From NCBI RefSeq assembly GCF_025602895.1, contig NW_026516215.1, forward strand, positions 310,001 through 374,000: a stretch of 64,000 nucleotides of DNA. The letters run 5' to 3'. This document shows positions 15,607 to 27,163 of this stretch, in pieces. The stretch comes from Polychytrium aggregatum. Taxonomy: Eukaryota; Chytridiomycota; Chytridiomycetes; Polychytriales. The translations under genes and the position numbers were made by a program. Each line of letters starts with the position of its first letter. Within the stretch, counting starts at the first letter, position 1. Below the pieces are notes generated by a model that did not search any database, was not told where the DNA came from, and saw only the letters and a program-made list of their open reading frames with translations.

Positions 15607-17168
15607 ATGACTACCCCGAACAACATCCCACCTCCCGACATCAATTACTATGCCTTCGATACATACCAGGCCTCCGCTCAGTTTCTGAGGAACCGCCTTC
15701 CACCCGAGTTGCAAGCCATCCAAATCGGCATTATCTGCGGCAGCGGTCTCGGTGGACTGGCCAAGACCCTGGAGGAGCCTATTTGCGAAGTTGAATACAA
15801 GGCAAGGCCCGTTCGTTCGTTCGTTCGTTCGTTCGTTCGTTCGTTCGTTCGTTCGTTCGTTTACGCAGCGCAACTCTGTCGTCTCCCTCCTTCCATCATG
15901 CTCGCGTTCGTCTTGGGTTGTGGGTTCGGGGCTTGTTTCGGGACCCATACAGCCCACGAAATGGCTCATCCATCATCTTGAGCACTTGTCTGCCATTCGC
16001 AAGAGTCGATAGACCGCTCTCGCTGGCCTTTGCTGATTCCTCTGCCGGCTCTCGCCTGTCTCCAGGACATTCCCAACTTTGCCGTCAGCACTGGTATGAA
16101 AGAGTCTGTCTGTCTGTTGATGGCTACGATCCTCGGCTCTTGGTCTATCCATCCTCATCCGGTCTTTGGAACTGACCCCTGCCCGACACGCGCTCGATCT
16201 CGTCTCCCCAGTCCCGGGCCATGTCGGCAAACTGGTCTTTGGAATGCTCGCTGGTCGCGCGACCGTCTGCATGGTCGGCAGGAAGCACATGTACGAAGGT
16301 AACTACGCAGACATGGTCCTGTCCAGCCGTTGTCGCCATCGGCATGCGGTTCGTTATCACCATGCGATTCGTTATCCGCTGATTTTGGCTCTCTTGTTTG
16401 CGGGCTCTAGGCCATTCCCTGCTGAGAACTGTCTTTCCGGTCCGAGTTATGAGACTGCTGGGTGCCCATACCCTCCTCGTCACCAACGCTGCCGGCGGCC
16501 TCAACCCGGACTTCAACGTCGGCGATATCATGATCATCAAGGACCACCTCTCCATTGCCGGCTTTGGTGGCTGCAACCCACTGATCGGAGCCAACGTCGA
16601 TGATTTTGGCCCACGATTCCCGGCCGTATCGAATGCCTATGACTTTGACCTGCGGGTCACTGCCTTCTCCTGTGCCACGGCCTGCGGCCTGGGCCCGTTT
16701 ATGCGCGAAGGGATTTACGCCTTTGTGCCCGGACCCAGCTTCGAGACCCGGGCCGAGGCCCGCTACATTCGAAATGCCGGTGCCGACTCTGTGGGGATGT
16801 CTACTGTCCCTGAAGTCATCATCGCCCGCCATTGCGGCATGCGTGTCCTTGGTGTTTCGCTCATAACTAATATCGTACCTCAAGGACACGGCCGCTCGGC
16901 CATGCAGGCCGCAGCCGAGCTCGAGCCGCCAACTGCGTCGTCTCCCGGATCGGTGTCGTCAGGTCCCGATGTTGCCGCCGTGATGAAGTCCATGGTCAAG
17001 AACGTTGTCGAGGCCGTTTCCAAGATCACCGAGTATCCTCACAAGAACGACGAGAAGGTTCTGGCGAACCACGAGGAGGTGCTCGAGACAAGTAACAAGC
17101 GCTCGCAGGCTATGCAAGAGCTCGTCCGATTGATTGTTGGAAAGATCCCGGAGCCATCCAAGCAGTAG
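15607..17168 (+). CDS. Purine nucleoside phosphorylase (trimeric, PNP family)
   Basis: Phosphorolysis of inosine/guanosine to base plus ribose-1-phosphate in purine salvage, cytosolic. Exons 15607-15801, 16066-16093 (28 nt), 16212-16298 and 16411-17168 sum to 1068 nt, 355 aa. Landmarks: [12 protein letters not shown] (phosphate loop), [53 protein letters not shown] (base-site Glu), [13 protein letters not shown] and GVSLITN. The first intron begins with GC (AAG|GCAAGG), unless it is spliced within the adjacent GTTC repeat. Between SLITN and the family's HEEVL motif there is an extra block of about 45 residues rich in Ser, Pro and charged residues, which makes the protein about 65 residues longer than mammalian PNP (289 aa). 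Function is well supported; the insert has no assigned role. Confidence 0.95.
15811..15860 (+). repeat. (GTTC)12 tetranucleotide repeat in PNP intron 1
   Basis: About 12.5 perfect GTTC units start nine bases inside the first intron. Read in the opposite direction they give an Asn-Glu-Arg-Thr repeat, which is not a gene. Confidence 0.97.
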
Positions 17169-17921
17169 GACTTGTCTCCGATGCCTGAGATGTTTCCACA
17201 TCTAAACGTTTGAGTTGTGGTGGTGGTGACAGGGTCTGGGGAAGCTGGACAGTAGCCCGCTCACAGCACGAATCACTCCAAAAGCACCATCTTTTCGTCA
17301 TTAGAATACACAGTGGTCGATGCAATTGATATTCGATCTGAGCGAGAGGGAGATACTCGTTCCCATTCACTGCCGCGAGCAGGGCTGCCATCTGTACCGA
17401 GCCTCATACATTATTGGCTCTCGAGCCAGCAGCCTCAATCCGCTCGGGTGCTCTATTCTGGCTGCGCTTTGGTGCAGGATGCGGTCTTGGACCGGCTGGC
17501 GACTCGAAAACCAAAGCGTTTCCGGGTCTCACCCGGCGTCCGGGATCCTGGTCCTGGAAGGATATCCCATCCACAGACACATGGTCATGGGAAAGCAAGT
17601 CCGTAAATATCGAGAACAAGGGCATTGAATCGCGAGGCGGATTTGAATCGGAGCAACTCTCGTGGGAAATGGTGCCAAGATGGTGCCTTTCAGGAGAGAA
17701 GGTCGATTGGTCGCGAAACGCCAGCATACCTTCGTCATCTTTGGAGCTGGGCGCCCCATCGTTTGAAGTGTTTCTGGGCTCGTTGTTCGAATAGATGCCA
17801 TCGGGCGGTGCTGTTGCGGAGCAAACGGGAGGAAGCCCTTCAATGACATCATCACCAACGTTACATCCACAGTAAATTGTGGAGATCTCCAGGACAGTTA
17901 CTGCTGCGTGGGCTATATACG
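17169..17921. other. Region between convergent PNP and Rap-GAP genes; possible extra 3' exon
   Basis: A minus-strand frame of 173 codons (17404-17925) begins where the Rap-GAP frame stops and has the Ser/Asp/Pro-rich look of a disordered tail. It could be an alternative 3' exon of Rap-GAP, but I could not place a convincing splice junction. Confidence 0.35.
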
Positions 17922-20900
17922 TCATTGCAGCATCAATGCCTCCAAAGGTTGAGGAGAAGCTGGGGTGGGGCGATCAAGGGTGTCCATAGCATATAGCTGC
18001 GCGCATGTGTGGAACTGTATCTGTGTCAGTGCGAGAGGATGCATCAAGGGGTTACCTCTATCAAAGTCGTCTGACGAGCACAGAGAGCGACTCCGTCGCC
18101 GAAGACCATCGCTACTGCCGAGAAGACCGTTGAACGACTCGGAGCGAAGGGATGCTGCACTGCCCTCTGGTAGATCTGTTGACCGACTCAAGTTTTTTGT
18201 CCGGGGCGATTCGAGATGCAGCGCAACACTCGCACTTCGCTCGGGCTCGCCTCGCTCCTTTGCTGACTGAACGACATAGTTTGGCCTTTGGACTTCGATC
18301 GTGGCAATCCTGGATTTGGATACTGATGCACATATCTTGTCCTTTTCCTTGTCCTTTTCTTTATCTTTGTCCCTGTCCTTTTCTTTGTCTCTATCCTTAC
18401 CGCTCTTGTGCTTCAGCAGCGGTGACGATGGCGTCGAGTTGGACTTGGCTTGGTACTCGGTCACGATCTCGTCAAAGAGAGTGTTGCGAGCGCGCGTGTG
18501 TGGCTTGCTGAATTTGGGGGCACTGTAGGCCGCATTTTCGCCGTTGATGGCTGTTTGGAATTGATATTCGCATTTGGGGATTAGCTTGGCCCAGTGCATC
18601 CGTACTCGGGGAAGGATCCAATGTACACGCTCAAGCGCCAGGGAGTCGCATATGCACCCAGGGCGTACCTTTCGCCAGGATAAAGTGCCTGAGGGCTTCC
18701 TTGGACCAGAACAGAGGCGGGCATGGCAGATTCGGCCCAAACGAAGGCACATTTCTGTTGCTAGCAACGCTCACGCGATAGGGAACGACGCCGTCCCGCT
18801 CGTATTGCGGGTCCTCCATGATGATGATAAAGATGTGGAGGAACTGCGATGTGATGCACCTGGGATCAAACTGTCCCCCTCCATCCAGGAACACAATCGA
18901 GACAATGTCTGCGATGGCGGGGCGATTGTTGGGATCAGAATATATCGTTGCGTCGTCAATGTCGAGCGATTCTCAGCATCTCCACGGACTTGGCTTGCTC
19001 TCCCTCAGGGATAATGAGAAGAGAGTCTCTGATGAAGCCGGATACGATCCGATCACCGCAGCACGTATGCCTTGAATCATACGGTCAATATCTGCGATCG
19101 TTTTTGGCTCTCGCAGGCGGCATCTACAGGTGCGCAGTCTGGCCGATACCACTTACCGTTTCCAATATGCCGCTTCCTCTGGATCTGCTGGGGATCTCCC
19201 TCGATAAACGGTATAAATGTGGACACGTGGAACATCACTTCGAACTTATTCCAGTAGCTGTGGAGGGAGAGCGTTCCAGTTTGGTCGTTCTTGACGTCGA
19301 GTCCTCCAGCAAACCCACTGTGGCCCTTGAGTCGGATGACATTTCCAAGCAACGAAATCAGGCGGTCAAATGACGGTGTAGAGCTCTCTATTGGAATAGA
19401 GGTCCAAAGATAACATTGCGACGTTTTCGATGGAGTTAGCGAGCATATCAGACATTAGAGGACCACAGGGAGGCTCCAGAAGTAGGTCCAGGTGTCTATG
19501 CTCTGACGAACCGCGCTTGGCATCGGGATCCATCGCTCGTTCTGGCCCTCTCTGCTGAGGCCCCTGCCGCCCACATCATTGAAGCTGGATCTCGTCTCGC
19601 ATATTTCCTTCTTCCAAACTCGAGCGCGTTTAATGCATACCGTTGCAAAACATTTCTTCCTCTCGTGTCTGCCCGTCTTTGCACAGGAGCAAGCCAAACT
19701 TGTACTTGAACGACAGCTGTCGTTAGTGGAAAGACGAATCAGCCAGCTGACCACCGAACAATCACTCCCAAGATCATGTCCAAAGCCTCCGGCAATCGAT
19801 GCGATGGACACTTTGTCGTTACTCTGGACGGCACCGGCAGCTCCAGAGTGCATATCCATCATATGTACTCCCACAGAAGAGTTGGACAGTCGGTCTTTCA
19901 TCTTGCCTGCATCTCGTCAAGACTCTTTAGCCGCTTCTCGATAGCCTTGTCTATGACCTTGACGAGTTTTGATGGGTTGATGCTGTGATGGATCATCTGC
20001 AGCACTTGCTTGACCGTTGAAGATTTGCTCTTGATCACCGATTTGCTGACAACATCCTTCTCATAAATGAAATGTATGCTGTTCTTTTTCTGTACCGTGC
20101 CGTATGTATAATTAACCAGTGGCTCTGTCGTTAGCCAGAACATCCGCAGCTTGCTCACACGCTGCTGATCCGCCAAAGGAGTTCGGATACCGCTCTTGTG
20201 CAATCAAATGCGCCAGCTGGCAGATCTCACCTCCTTTTGCCGCAGTATCACGCGCCAACGAGGCCCTTCGGTTTCTTTGCTCTCGAATTTGATCGAGATG
20301 ATGACCGGGCCAAGGACATCCGTATGCCCAACATAGTTGAAGTGCTCTGAGGTTCAAACGATGCGTCAGGCAGACCCGGAGCATAAGCAAAGTACAGATT
20401 GGCATCCGGTCATATGCTCCGAGTACAATTGGGTCGACCCGGATGGTTCGTACACACCTTGTCCAATGAACATTGTCGAGTACGTCTGCATGGACTCGTC
20501 GATATGCTCCATTTGGTAGTTGCTGTACTGGCTGGATGACCCGGCAGATTCGCCCTGGATCTCGATTCGGTATTCGTCCGATGGCCTCATTGCGATCTGC
20601 TCGAGACCACATCCATATGATGGATTGGCGCATCATCATGCAAGGCAACAGCGCTGTCAGCAGATATGATCCTCCCCTGACAAATAGCACGTTGTCCAGT
20701 TCCGATAAAGGGAGCAGGCTCTCGTCGCCCATGACGCTGCTCGCCCATGACGCTGCTCGCCCATGACACTGCTCGTCCATATGCAACACAACCAGCGGCC
20801 AGCGCACCGTCTTTTGAAATAGCTTGTACTGTTCCTCGAGCGATTCGCATATCATCAAGGTCGTTACTAGCTGCAAATCCGACAGGCATTAGCTTTGGAT

Positions 20901-22320
20901 ATGCATCTATACCCTTTGGGGATGTCATAGTCGGCCAATCATGTGTGGTATTTCAATCGCCTGCTGCCACAAAGCTCTTGGCTCTTTCAACATGGACGCT
21001 CAGTTCCAGCGATGAAGATCGTTGCCTACCTCGCCTTTGATCTGCGTAAGCTTGGATTCCATGCCTTCGAGCATCTGCTTGCGCTTCTCGGCCGGCACCG
21101 ACCGGAGGTCTGCGTATTCGCTCTCAATGCCTCCTTCTAAGCTGGTCAAACTGTCCTGCAGCTCAACTAGGTTCTTGATCAGCGGCAGCCAGCCAACTGT
21201 CTCCAGTACCCGCTTCAAGAGATCAATCAGGCTCCGGAAGAGTAGCCTTTCGATGTCTCTGGAAGGGAGCGTGTTGCTACTCGAGTTGAGGGCTTGAAAC
21301 ATGGCGTCAAACGAGTTGGAGACCGAGGCGATTTTGAGTGTCAGCTTGCTTGAAAGGTTTACTATCTGAACCTCCAGGTCGGCTGTGAGCGAACATGAAT
21401 TGAATCTGGCTCGTTCCTTTGGGAACACATACTGCTCGCCCATAGTGCCCATGTCCTGGATCAGAGGCAAAGGTGGCCAAGGGCAGGTCAAGCCAAGATT
21501 AGCGTTGCTTAACTCAGTATCCAATGGTCAGTTGCCAGGCGATACTAAAGGCTGTGAACAATGTAGAGCTTGCCAACCACCATCATCATGGTCACCAAAA
21601 TGCTCTGACGGGAGCAAGGCTGCATCAGAGACTCCAAAACTAGCGCATACTTACGATGCTCTGGTTTCGGGTCTGCCCTCCATCGCCAGGGAAGAGCGCA
21701 TGCGGGAAGATTTGATTGAACTCGCACATAATGTCGTCATCGGTCTCTGGATCATTCAGCGAGTCCATCGAACACGATGCTGTATCCTTTTTCGGTGAAT
21801 CATCGTCGTCCGAGTTAGGCGTCGCTTGGGCTGACGAAGCCTGGCGCACGGTGGTGTCGATGGTGACTGACGATGGAGGGAGCCGCTTCTCCAGCAGCGG
21901 AGGCGTCATGTTGCTGCTGGCGCTGCCACCGATGATGGGTGTAGCCGCCTCGGCATCATAGGAGAGCGCTGAGTTTGGTATGATGTTCACGGCCGGGTTG
22001 ATGAGCCTGACAGAGAGACTTTGTCCGACCGATGCCAGAAAGTCGTTTGGGATGCTCCCGGGGATCACTGGAGTCATACAGGTGGCCTCTATGTAGCTAC
22101 TTATTGGCAGCCGGGACGATATGGCCTGCACCGAAGTCACTGGGTTCAGAGAGTTGTCGGGGGCATCATGTGTTTCGAACAGGTGGGTGGCGAGTTCGTT
22201 GAGGGACCGCTTTAGCGTCTCAAAGGTATCCAGATTGAGCTCCGAGTCGTGCATGCCGTCGATTTCTCGGGGGCTATTGATGTCTCGGAGAGGGGTATTA
22301 TCGTGGCGATGCAGGGACAT
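17922..22320 (-). CDS. Rap-GAP domain GTPase-activating protein (Rap1GAP-like)
   Basis: Predicted to switch off Rap/Ras-type small GTPases. Exon 1 (21655-22320) and exon 2 (21030-21512) are exact multiples of three and encode a disordered start and a helical segment. A third exon starts at 20870. The catalytic domain then runs through EHFNYVGHTDVLGPVIISIK and RWRVILRQKE (near 20230-20340), YKFGLLLCKDGQTREEEMF (near 19680), IRLKGHSGFAGGLDV and MFHVSTFIPFIEGDPQQ, the thumb motif RKRHIGN (near 19160), and VFLDGGGQFDPRCITSQFLH (near 18890). In this family the Asn of HIGN supplies catalysis, and it is present. After the domain comes FSKPHTRARNTLFDEIV and a tail with a Lys/Asp/Glu run (KDRDKEKDRDKDKEK). 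The middle exons between 19400 and 20500 are approximate. The 3' end at 17922 is the simplest reading. Confidence 0.85.
20727..20774. repeat. Three tandem 16-bp units inside a Rap-GAP exon
   Basis: Three head-to-tail copies (one substitution in the third) lie within the inferred exon that starts at 20870 (-). The unit length is not a multiple of three, so gain or loss of one unit would shift the frame. Confidence 0.8.
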
Positions 22321-22508
22321 CGATTGGCCTGGATGGGCGGCCAGGGATAGAGGACCGGCGGAATATTTTATGGACCGGCGTCATGTGCGTAAAGGAGGAG
22401 GAGGAGGAGGAGGAGGTGCGGGGAGGACATGGGCAGAGAGGGCATGGGCGGTGAGCAGCCGAGCGCCTGTCCGATCGAATGCAGTCGCCTGCCCGAGCCG
22501 CACCCAAA

Positions 22509-23628
22509 TCAACGGCGGCAAAGATGACGATCCAGGACCACAAGAAAGCAGCGGGACCAAGCCAAGCCGGTGTCGGGTCTGGTGATGAGCTGCTCCACAA
22601 CGGATGGATACTGCAGAGAAAGCGCCTCCGCGTCGCCAGAGGCACTGCATCTCGTGAAAGTGGTCCCGACACTGTTCGCCGATGCACCCTTATGCGTACC
22701 TGGCTGTGTGGCGCTGCTCCCTGGGCTTGTGGCATCGTTGGAGAGTCGGACTGGGATGCGATCGGGATCCCGGTCGAGAAACGTGGATGGAGGGTAAGTA
22801 TGCCATTGGGGCGTGGGAACGTGGGAAGAACCGCACATTGGACGGCCAGGCATCAGCGAACAGGGGGTCGCTGGAAGACCAGCCAGCAGGCGATCATTGG
22901 AGGACCAAGGTTTGTGTGCTGACCCAGGCGAGAGCCGACCCGAGCCAAGTGCGGCACATGGGTTGCGGCGACAGGCATCCATGGCGAGCATCGACGCCGA
23001 ATGGAAGCAGCCAGCCCGCGGTGGATGGGCGGCACAGGTCGTCCACAGACCAGCAAGACTCATGGCCGGATACGCCCTGGCCAGGAGATTTGCGGCCCAA
23101 GCGGGAGAGAACAGCACGGCGAGAGCCAGGATACCTTCGAGCTTTGGTCTGTGGTTTGTGCAAAAGATACTGTTGCCAATCGATACATAGTTGACGAGGG
23201 AAAGCGTTCGCTTGCAGACCTCGCATTTGAAGCACTTGCATGGCGAATGACCAGGGCATCAGTGTCCTTGCCCCAGAGCCGCACGGCAGCCACATCGACA
23301 CAGGAGCCCATCCGTCAACCGTTTGAGCATCGGGGCCGCTCTGGGACGCACTGGGCGGGCGAAGCACAACACGCGAACGATCTCCATCCGCACCCATCCA
23401 AGGCCTGCTCTTGGTCCTTGCCAACAACACACTTTCGACGCACCCATTTGTGATAGATCCTAAAGTCGTCGCATCCGATCGATTCCATCGCATAGCTGAT
23501 GCAATCCAAACGGCGTGTCAGCGTTGGCCTCGTCGCGGGCTGGCTCGAAAAGCAGGCGTCCAGCCAGTTGCATCGACTTACACCGGTTTGTTACAGACGA
23601 AGCAGTACTGGCTCTGCTCCTCGGCCAT
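22509..23628 (-). CDS. Small LIM-domain protein (3' end uncertain)
   Basis: A single LIM zinc-binding domain emerges only when three short exons are joined: 23582-23628 (starts MAEEQSQY), 23444-23495 and from 23234 downwards. Together they read CFVCNKPVYAMESIGCDDF, then RIYHKWCFKCEVCKRTL and SLVNYVSIGNSIFCTNH. This gives C-x2-C-x18-H-x2-C-x2-C-x2-C-x17-C-x2-H, the complete LIM signature. It resembles LIM domains of EPLIN type, which act in actin or adhesion scaffolds, but the partner here is unknown. Exon lengths 47 and 52 nt and all junctions are in phase. Past the last ligand the frame stays open to 22509, but the composition looks non-coding. A possible donor (GTATCC) at 23134 suggests the real end lies in a further exon that I could not identify. 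Confidence 0.75.
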
Positions 23629-24662
23629 CTTTCATCTGGTTCGCAATTGGTCGTATGCGCGGAGGGTTGGTCTTGACAAAGGGCTGCCTGGGATCTGCCC
23701 GTCGCTATACGTCGCTTTCCGTCGCTTTCCGCTGCCGCCCCTTCGTATAACCGCCGTGATTTCGCTGCGGGTTGTCTCTGCTGGTCGATTTGCCCAAAGC
23801 AAGCGGGGTTTCTCTTAAAGAAGCCCAGCTTACAGCTTGAAATGAGCCCACAAAAATTGGGTTCTACAGCTGCCTCCAAGTCTCTCCGCCGAGCTGCTCC
23901 CTCTCAGAGCAGCCATTGTGCGAGCCCGGCCGGCTTTTCGCACTGATTGGGATGATGGTTTGGCTGGCTGGGCTTGCATCGGCCTGATCGATCCGGGTGG
24001 CCTCTGTGCGATTGGATACCGGGTCGGTTTGCTTCCCATCGTAGTCCTTTCAGCGCCTAAAGTCTGATACCCTGCTACACTCTATTCAGAAAGCAACGGG
24101 ACACTGCCCATTCCATGAACATGTGGCATGTGATGGGCTTGCGTCCAATGGAGACACATGCAATTCAACAGATCACCTCCCAGTGAAGACCACGGTCGCT
24201 CTCCGGTCTCCACAATCGACCTGCACTGCTCAAAGTACCGAGCAAACCGCTGCCTCCTGGGACCGGATGCATAGCCCTTGCCTTGGCGGCGCACTGGTAT
24301 CGGAGTGCCGGTGGTGAATGGTGCTCTTGGACACACTAGCAAATAGCCATGACCAAACACCAGGGTGACCCGTTTCTTTCTGGATCGCCGGTATATCCAT
24401 CGAGGTATGCTCGCCAACTAGATCAGCGCCGATATGCCATCATGGAGCGACACAAAGATTATGTCCTGAATATGCTTGCTCAAATTGTATTTGTTTCATG
24501 GGAGGTGGGAGTTTGATCGCATCTTGGCGACCAGTGGCAAGGCAAGGCAAATGGAGCTGTGCTGGTACCGATGGTGCTAGTGTTCCAGTACGCGGTTGGT
24601 GAAGAGGAATCGACTAGCCATTGACCCCGCTGCTCTCCTTAGCATCTCTAGCTTGAGCTTGC
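23629..24662. other. Intergenic region
   Basis: This gap of about 1.0 kb separates two minus-strand genes. No frame shows conserved motifs, and nothing else stands out. It should hold the LIM-gene promoter and the carrier 3' UTR. Confidence 0.55.
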
Positions 24663-27163
24663 TCAGTCTTTGCGAGGGAGCAACATGGACTGCGAGGAAT
24701 GCGAGATCGTTGCAGGAGCGGCGACCTTGGCTCCGCTCAAGAAGCGCTGCTGGACTTCATAAACAAGAACGGTGATAGCAAACAGTGGCTGTTTGTTCAG
24801 TGCCGAGTCGGAGGCGGCATACCGCAGCGATACGATGCCACGGGATAGCGATGACGCATCGTGTGATCAGGAGGAATTAACGGCGGGGAAGAGAACGGGG
24901 TATCAGTAATCATGCACTACAGAGTTCCGTCATGGTATGACCGGCTACTGGTTTAGAGGTTCAGAGGCGCCCATCGGCTCAAACCACTTTCAGCACTACA
25001 ACTCCACAGCAGCCACTTACCGATACAATCAGCATACGGGGAACGACGCCGCGGAAGAGAGCACTAAAGCCCTCGTTCTTGATGATTTCCCTGAGGATAC
25101 GCCGAGCGATGATTGGGTCATTAGAGTGGGTGTCTTGCCTTGCCGCGATCGCGGACAGAGCAATGTGAAAGACGTGCCCTGTTCTTGAAGCAGCTCGCAA
25201 TCAAGTCACCCACCGATAGCAGTGTGCCATTCCCTTGTAGACAGGGTCGCCAGGTCGGGGGATGGCTTGGAGCCGTGTCTTGACAACTGTCAGGGGCCAG
25301 AGGCAGCGACAGAGTAAGTACGAGGCACGGTTTAGGTGCGCATCTCTGTGAACACTCCGTCGCGGAGCTCATCCAGGACCCCTCGAGAGTATTCGAGGAC
25401 TGATGAGGACTTACCATCCATGGGCGTGACAGCGGCAGCGGCAATCATGCCAGCGGCGATTCCCGAGCCAAAGACCACGCCGAAGCTGGGAGTACCGCTC
25501 GGGCCCGAGCCAAGAGACTTGAGAACGGCCAATGTCGGGAAGAAGACGATCGAAAAAGGCACATCGCGAGCAAGACAGGCGGCTGTTCCCTTGTAGAGAC
25601 CTCGCAAGCCGAGTTGGCGAACGATATCGCCGGCGCTGGGTTTTGGCAGCCCAGGCGCGGTGTTGGCTCCAGCAAGTTGCATTTGGATCTTGACCATCTC
25701 CATCGGATTCGTCGCAATGACCTGGCAGAAGCCGGCTGTGGCACCGGCCACCTGAAGCAACAGGGCGGACGCTACGTCAAAGATTGCAATGTGCTGTTGG
25801 TGCTCACTGACTGCATCACGCAGCTCGGGATGCATGGCTCATGGTGAACAAGGATTACGCTCCAGTGCTGGATGATGTCTGGTTTCTTCTGCGACCCGTT
25901 GATCATGGCCTTCTGGTCGATCGACAAAGCCTGGGCTCCATTCACCATGACCTCAAGTGTGCGTGCATCAGCCTGGTTCCCAGCGGCTCGGCTACACGGC
26001 TCCGAGAGCAAGAAACTTACAATGCCGTAATGCACCGGGATGTGGTCCGCATCGATCTGAAGCTGTTCGGCAAAGTGCTCACGCACAGCGTCATTCACAG
26101 CCAGCTTGATGGCCTTTTCCGGACAGATACCAATAAGGTTGGGGAGCAGACCTATCGCCAGAGATTGGTTGTCGCAGATCGACGGCTCGCGGCGTTAGCG
26201 ACAAGTCCAAAGATCAAACTGTCGACATGAGCGGAGCGTGGCCAGAGTCGAGCTGGCCAAGGGGCTGATTGAGGCCGACAGCAGATGCCTACCTCGATAA
26301 AGACCGCGAACACCTTCCTTGCGGACAATCTGCTTGAAGCAATCGACGCTGTCGAGCGCAAAGGCGGCAGATCAGCAAATAGCCGGTCAGGGCACGGCCG
26401 GCCGGCCGGCGTGGGCCATGGCAAAGTAAAATAGTAATGCAAGTCGCGGCGACGACACTCACGCTCCACGATACTGAGGGAGGCCATCCGGCCCCGGTCG
26501 CTGGTTTTGTAGTCGGGTCTTGACAATGTCTGCGGATAGCAGTGCAAGTAAGCACGGACGCACGCGAGAGTCAGACAGCCGAAGAGCGGCGTCCCGAGGT
26601 CGAGACGAAGGACTTGTGCAATTCGATCCGTTTGAACAAAGGCATACCCAAGGGGAAAATGCTAATCCAAGAGAGCGAGAATGTTAGTGCGAACGACGAG
26701 GCGAGCCAGCGTCCTTGGACGCCATCCGGTGTCGGGGCTATTCCAAACCCGCACCATCGACAACGAGCCCCCAAGCCTATGTGGGCTCGCAAGCACTTCA
26801 CACGATCCACGCAGCAAGGAAGAGCTAGCGGCCAAAACCGAGACCCACATGGAGGTTCCGATGACACCGGCGATAGCTCCGCACACCAGCTTGGTTGTCA
26901 AGCTGTGCGTGGATTCGTTATGTGGTATATTCGACGGTTGATGGAGGGTTGTGCGGTGGCATCACAAGGTATGATACTGTCAGTCAGGAATGCCGCTGCG
27001 ATGACAGCTACAGGAGCTTCGAGGCAAGCACACGGCGGCTGGATTGGGTCGGATATCGGCCAAACCTGATCTTTCCCTTGGGCTTGGAGACAGGAGTGTG
27101 CTGGGGCAGGTTTTCGTAGATCCCAGGCGGAGCGACGGGCAGGGAGACTTGCGGGCTGGACAT
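24663..27163 (-). CDS. Mitochondrial carrier, glutamate-carrier type (SLC25A22-like)
   Basis: Inner-membrane carrier with three Solcar repeats, best matched to mitochondrial glutamate carriers. Ten exons: 27066-27163, 26849-26902, 26648-26661 (14 nt), 26463-26529, 26293-26348, 26021-26151, 25415-25751, 25214-25286, 25021-25090 and 24663-24788. They sum to 1026 nt (341 aa), in phase at every junction. Signature motifs: IIFPLDIVKTRLQNQRPGP in repeat 1 (the 14-nt exon supplies the core of PLD), FCQVIATNPMEMVKIQMQ in repeat 2 and VTPMDVVKTRLQ in repeat 3. KISLTTKLVCGAIAG at the start and LLPNLIGICPEKAIKLAVND are typical of the glutamate group, and RDVPFSIVFFPTLA supports it. Substrate is inferred by similarity. 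The first donor (GTTTGG) is weak, but the protein alignment supports it. Confidence 0.93.

Noticed and set aside
15750-15981. Frames with Asn-Glu-Arg-Thr or Val-Arg-Ser-Phe repeats
   Set aside because: They are read-through of the GTTC repeat in PNP intron 1.
25772-26098. Minus-strand frame extending the carrier exon past HYGI
   Set aside because: Splicing from 26021 to 25751 restores HYGIVAGATAGFCQV, the family sequence; the extension is intron.
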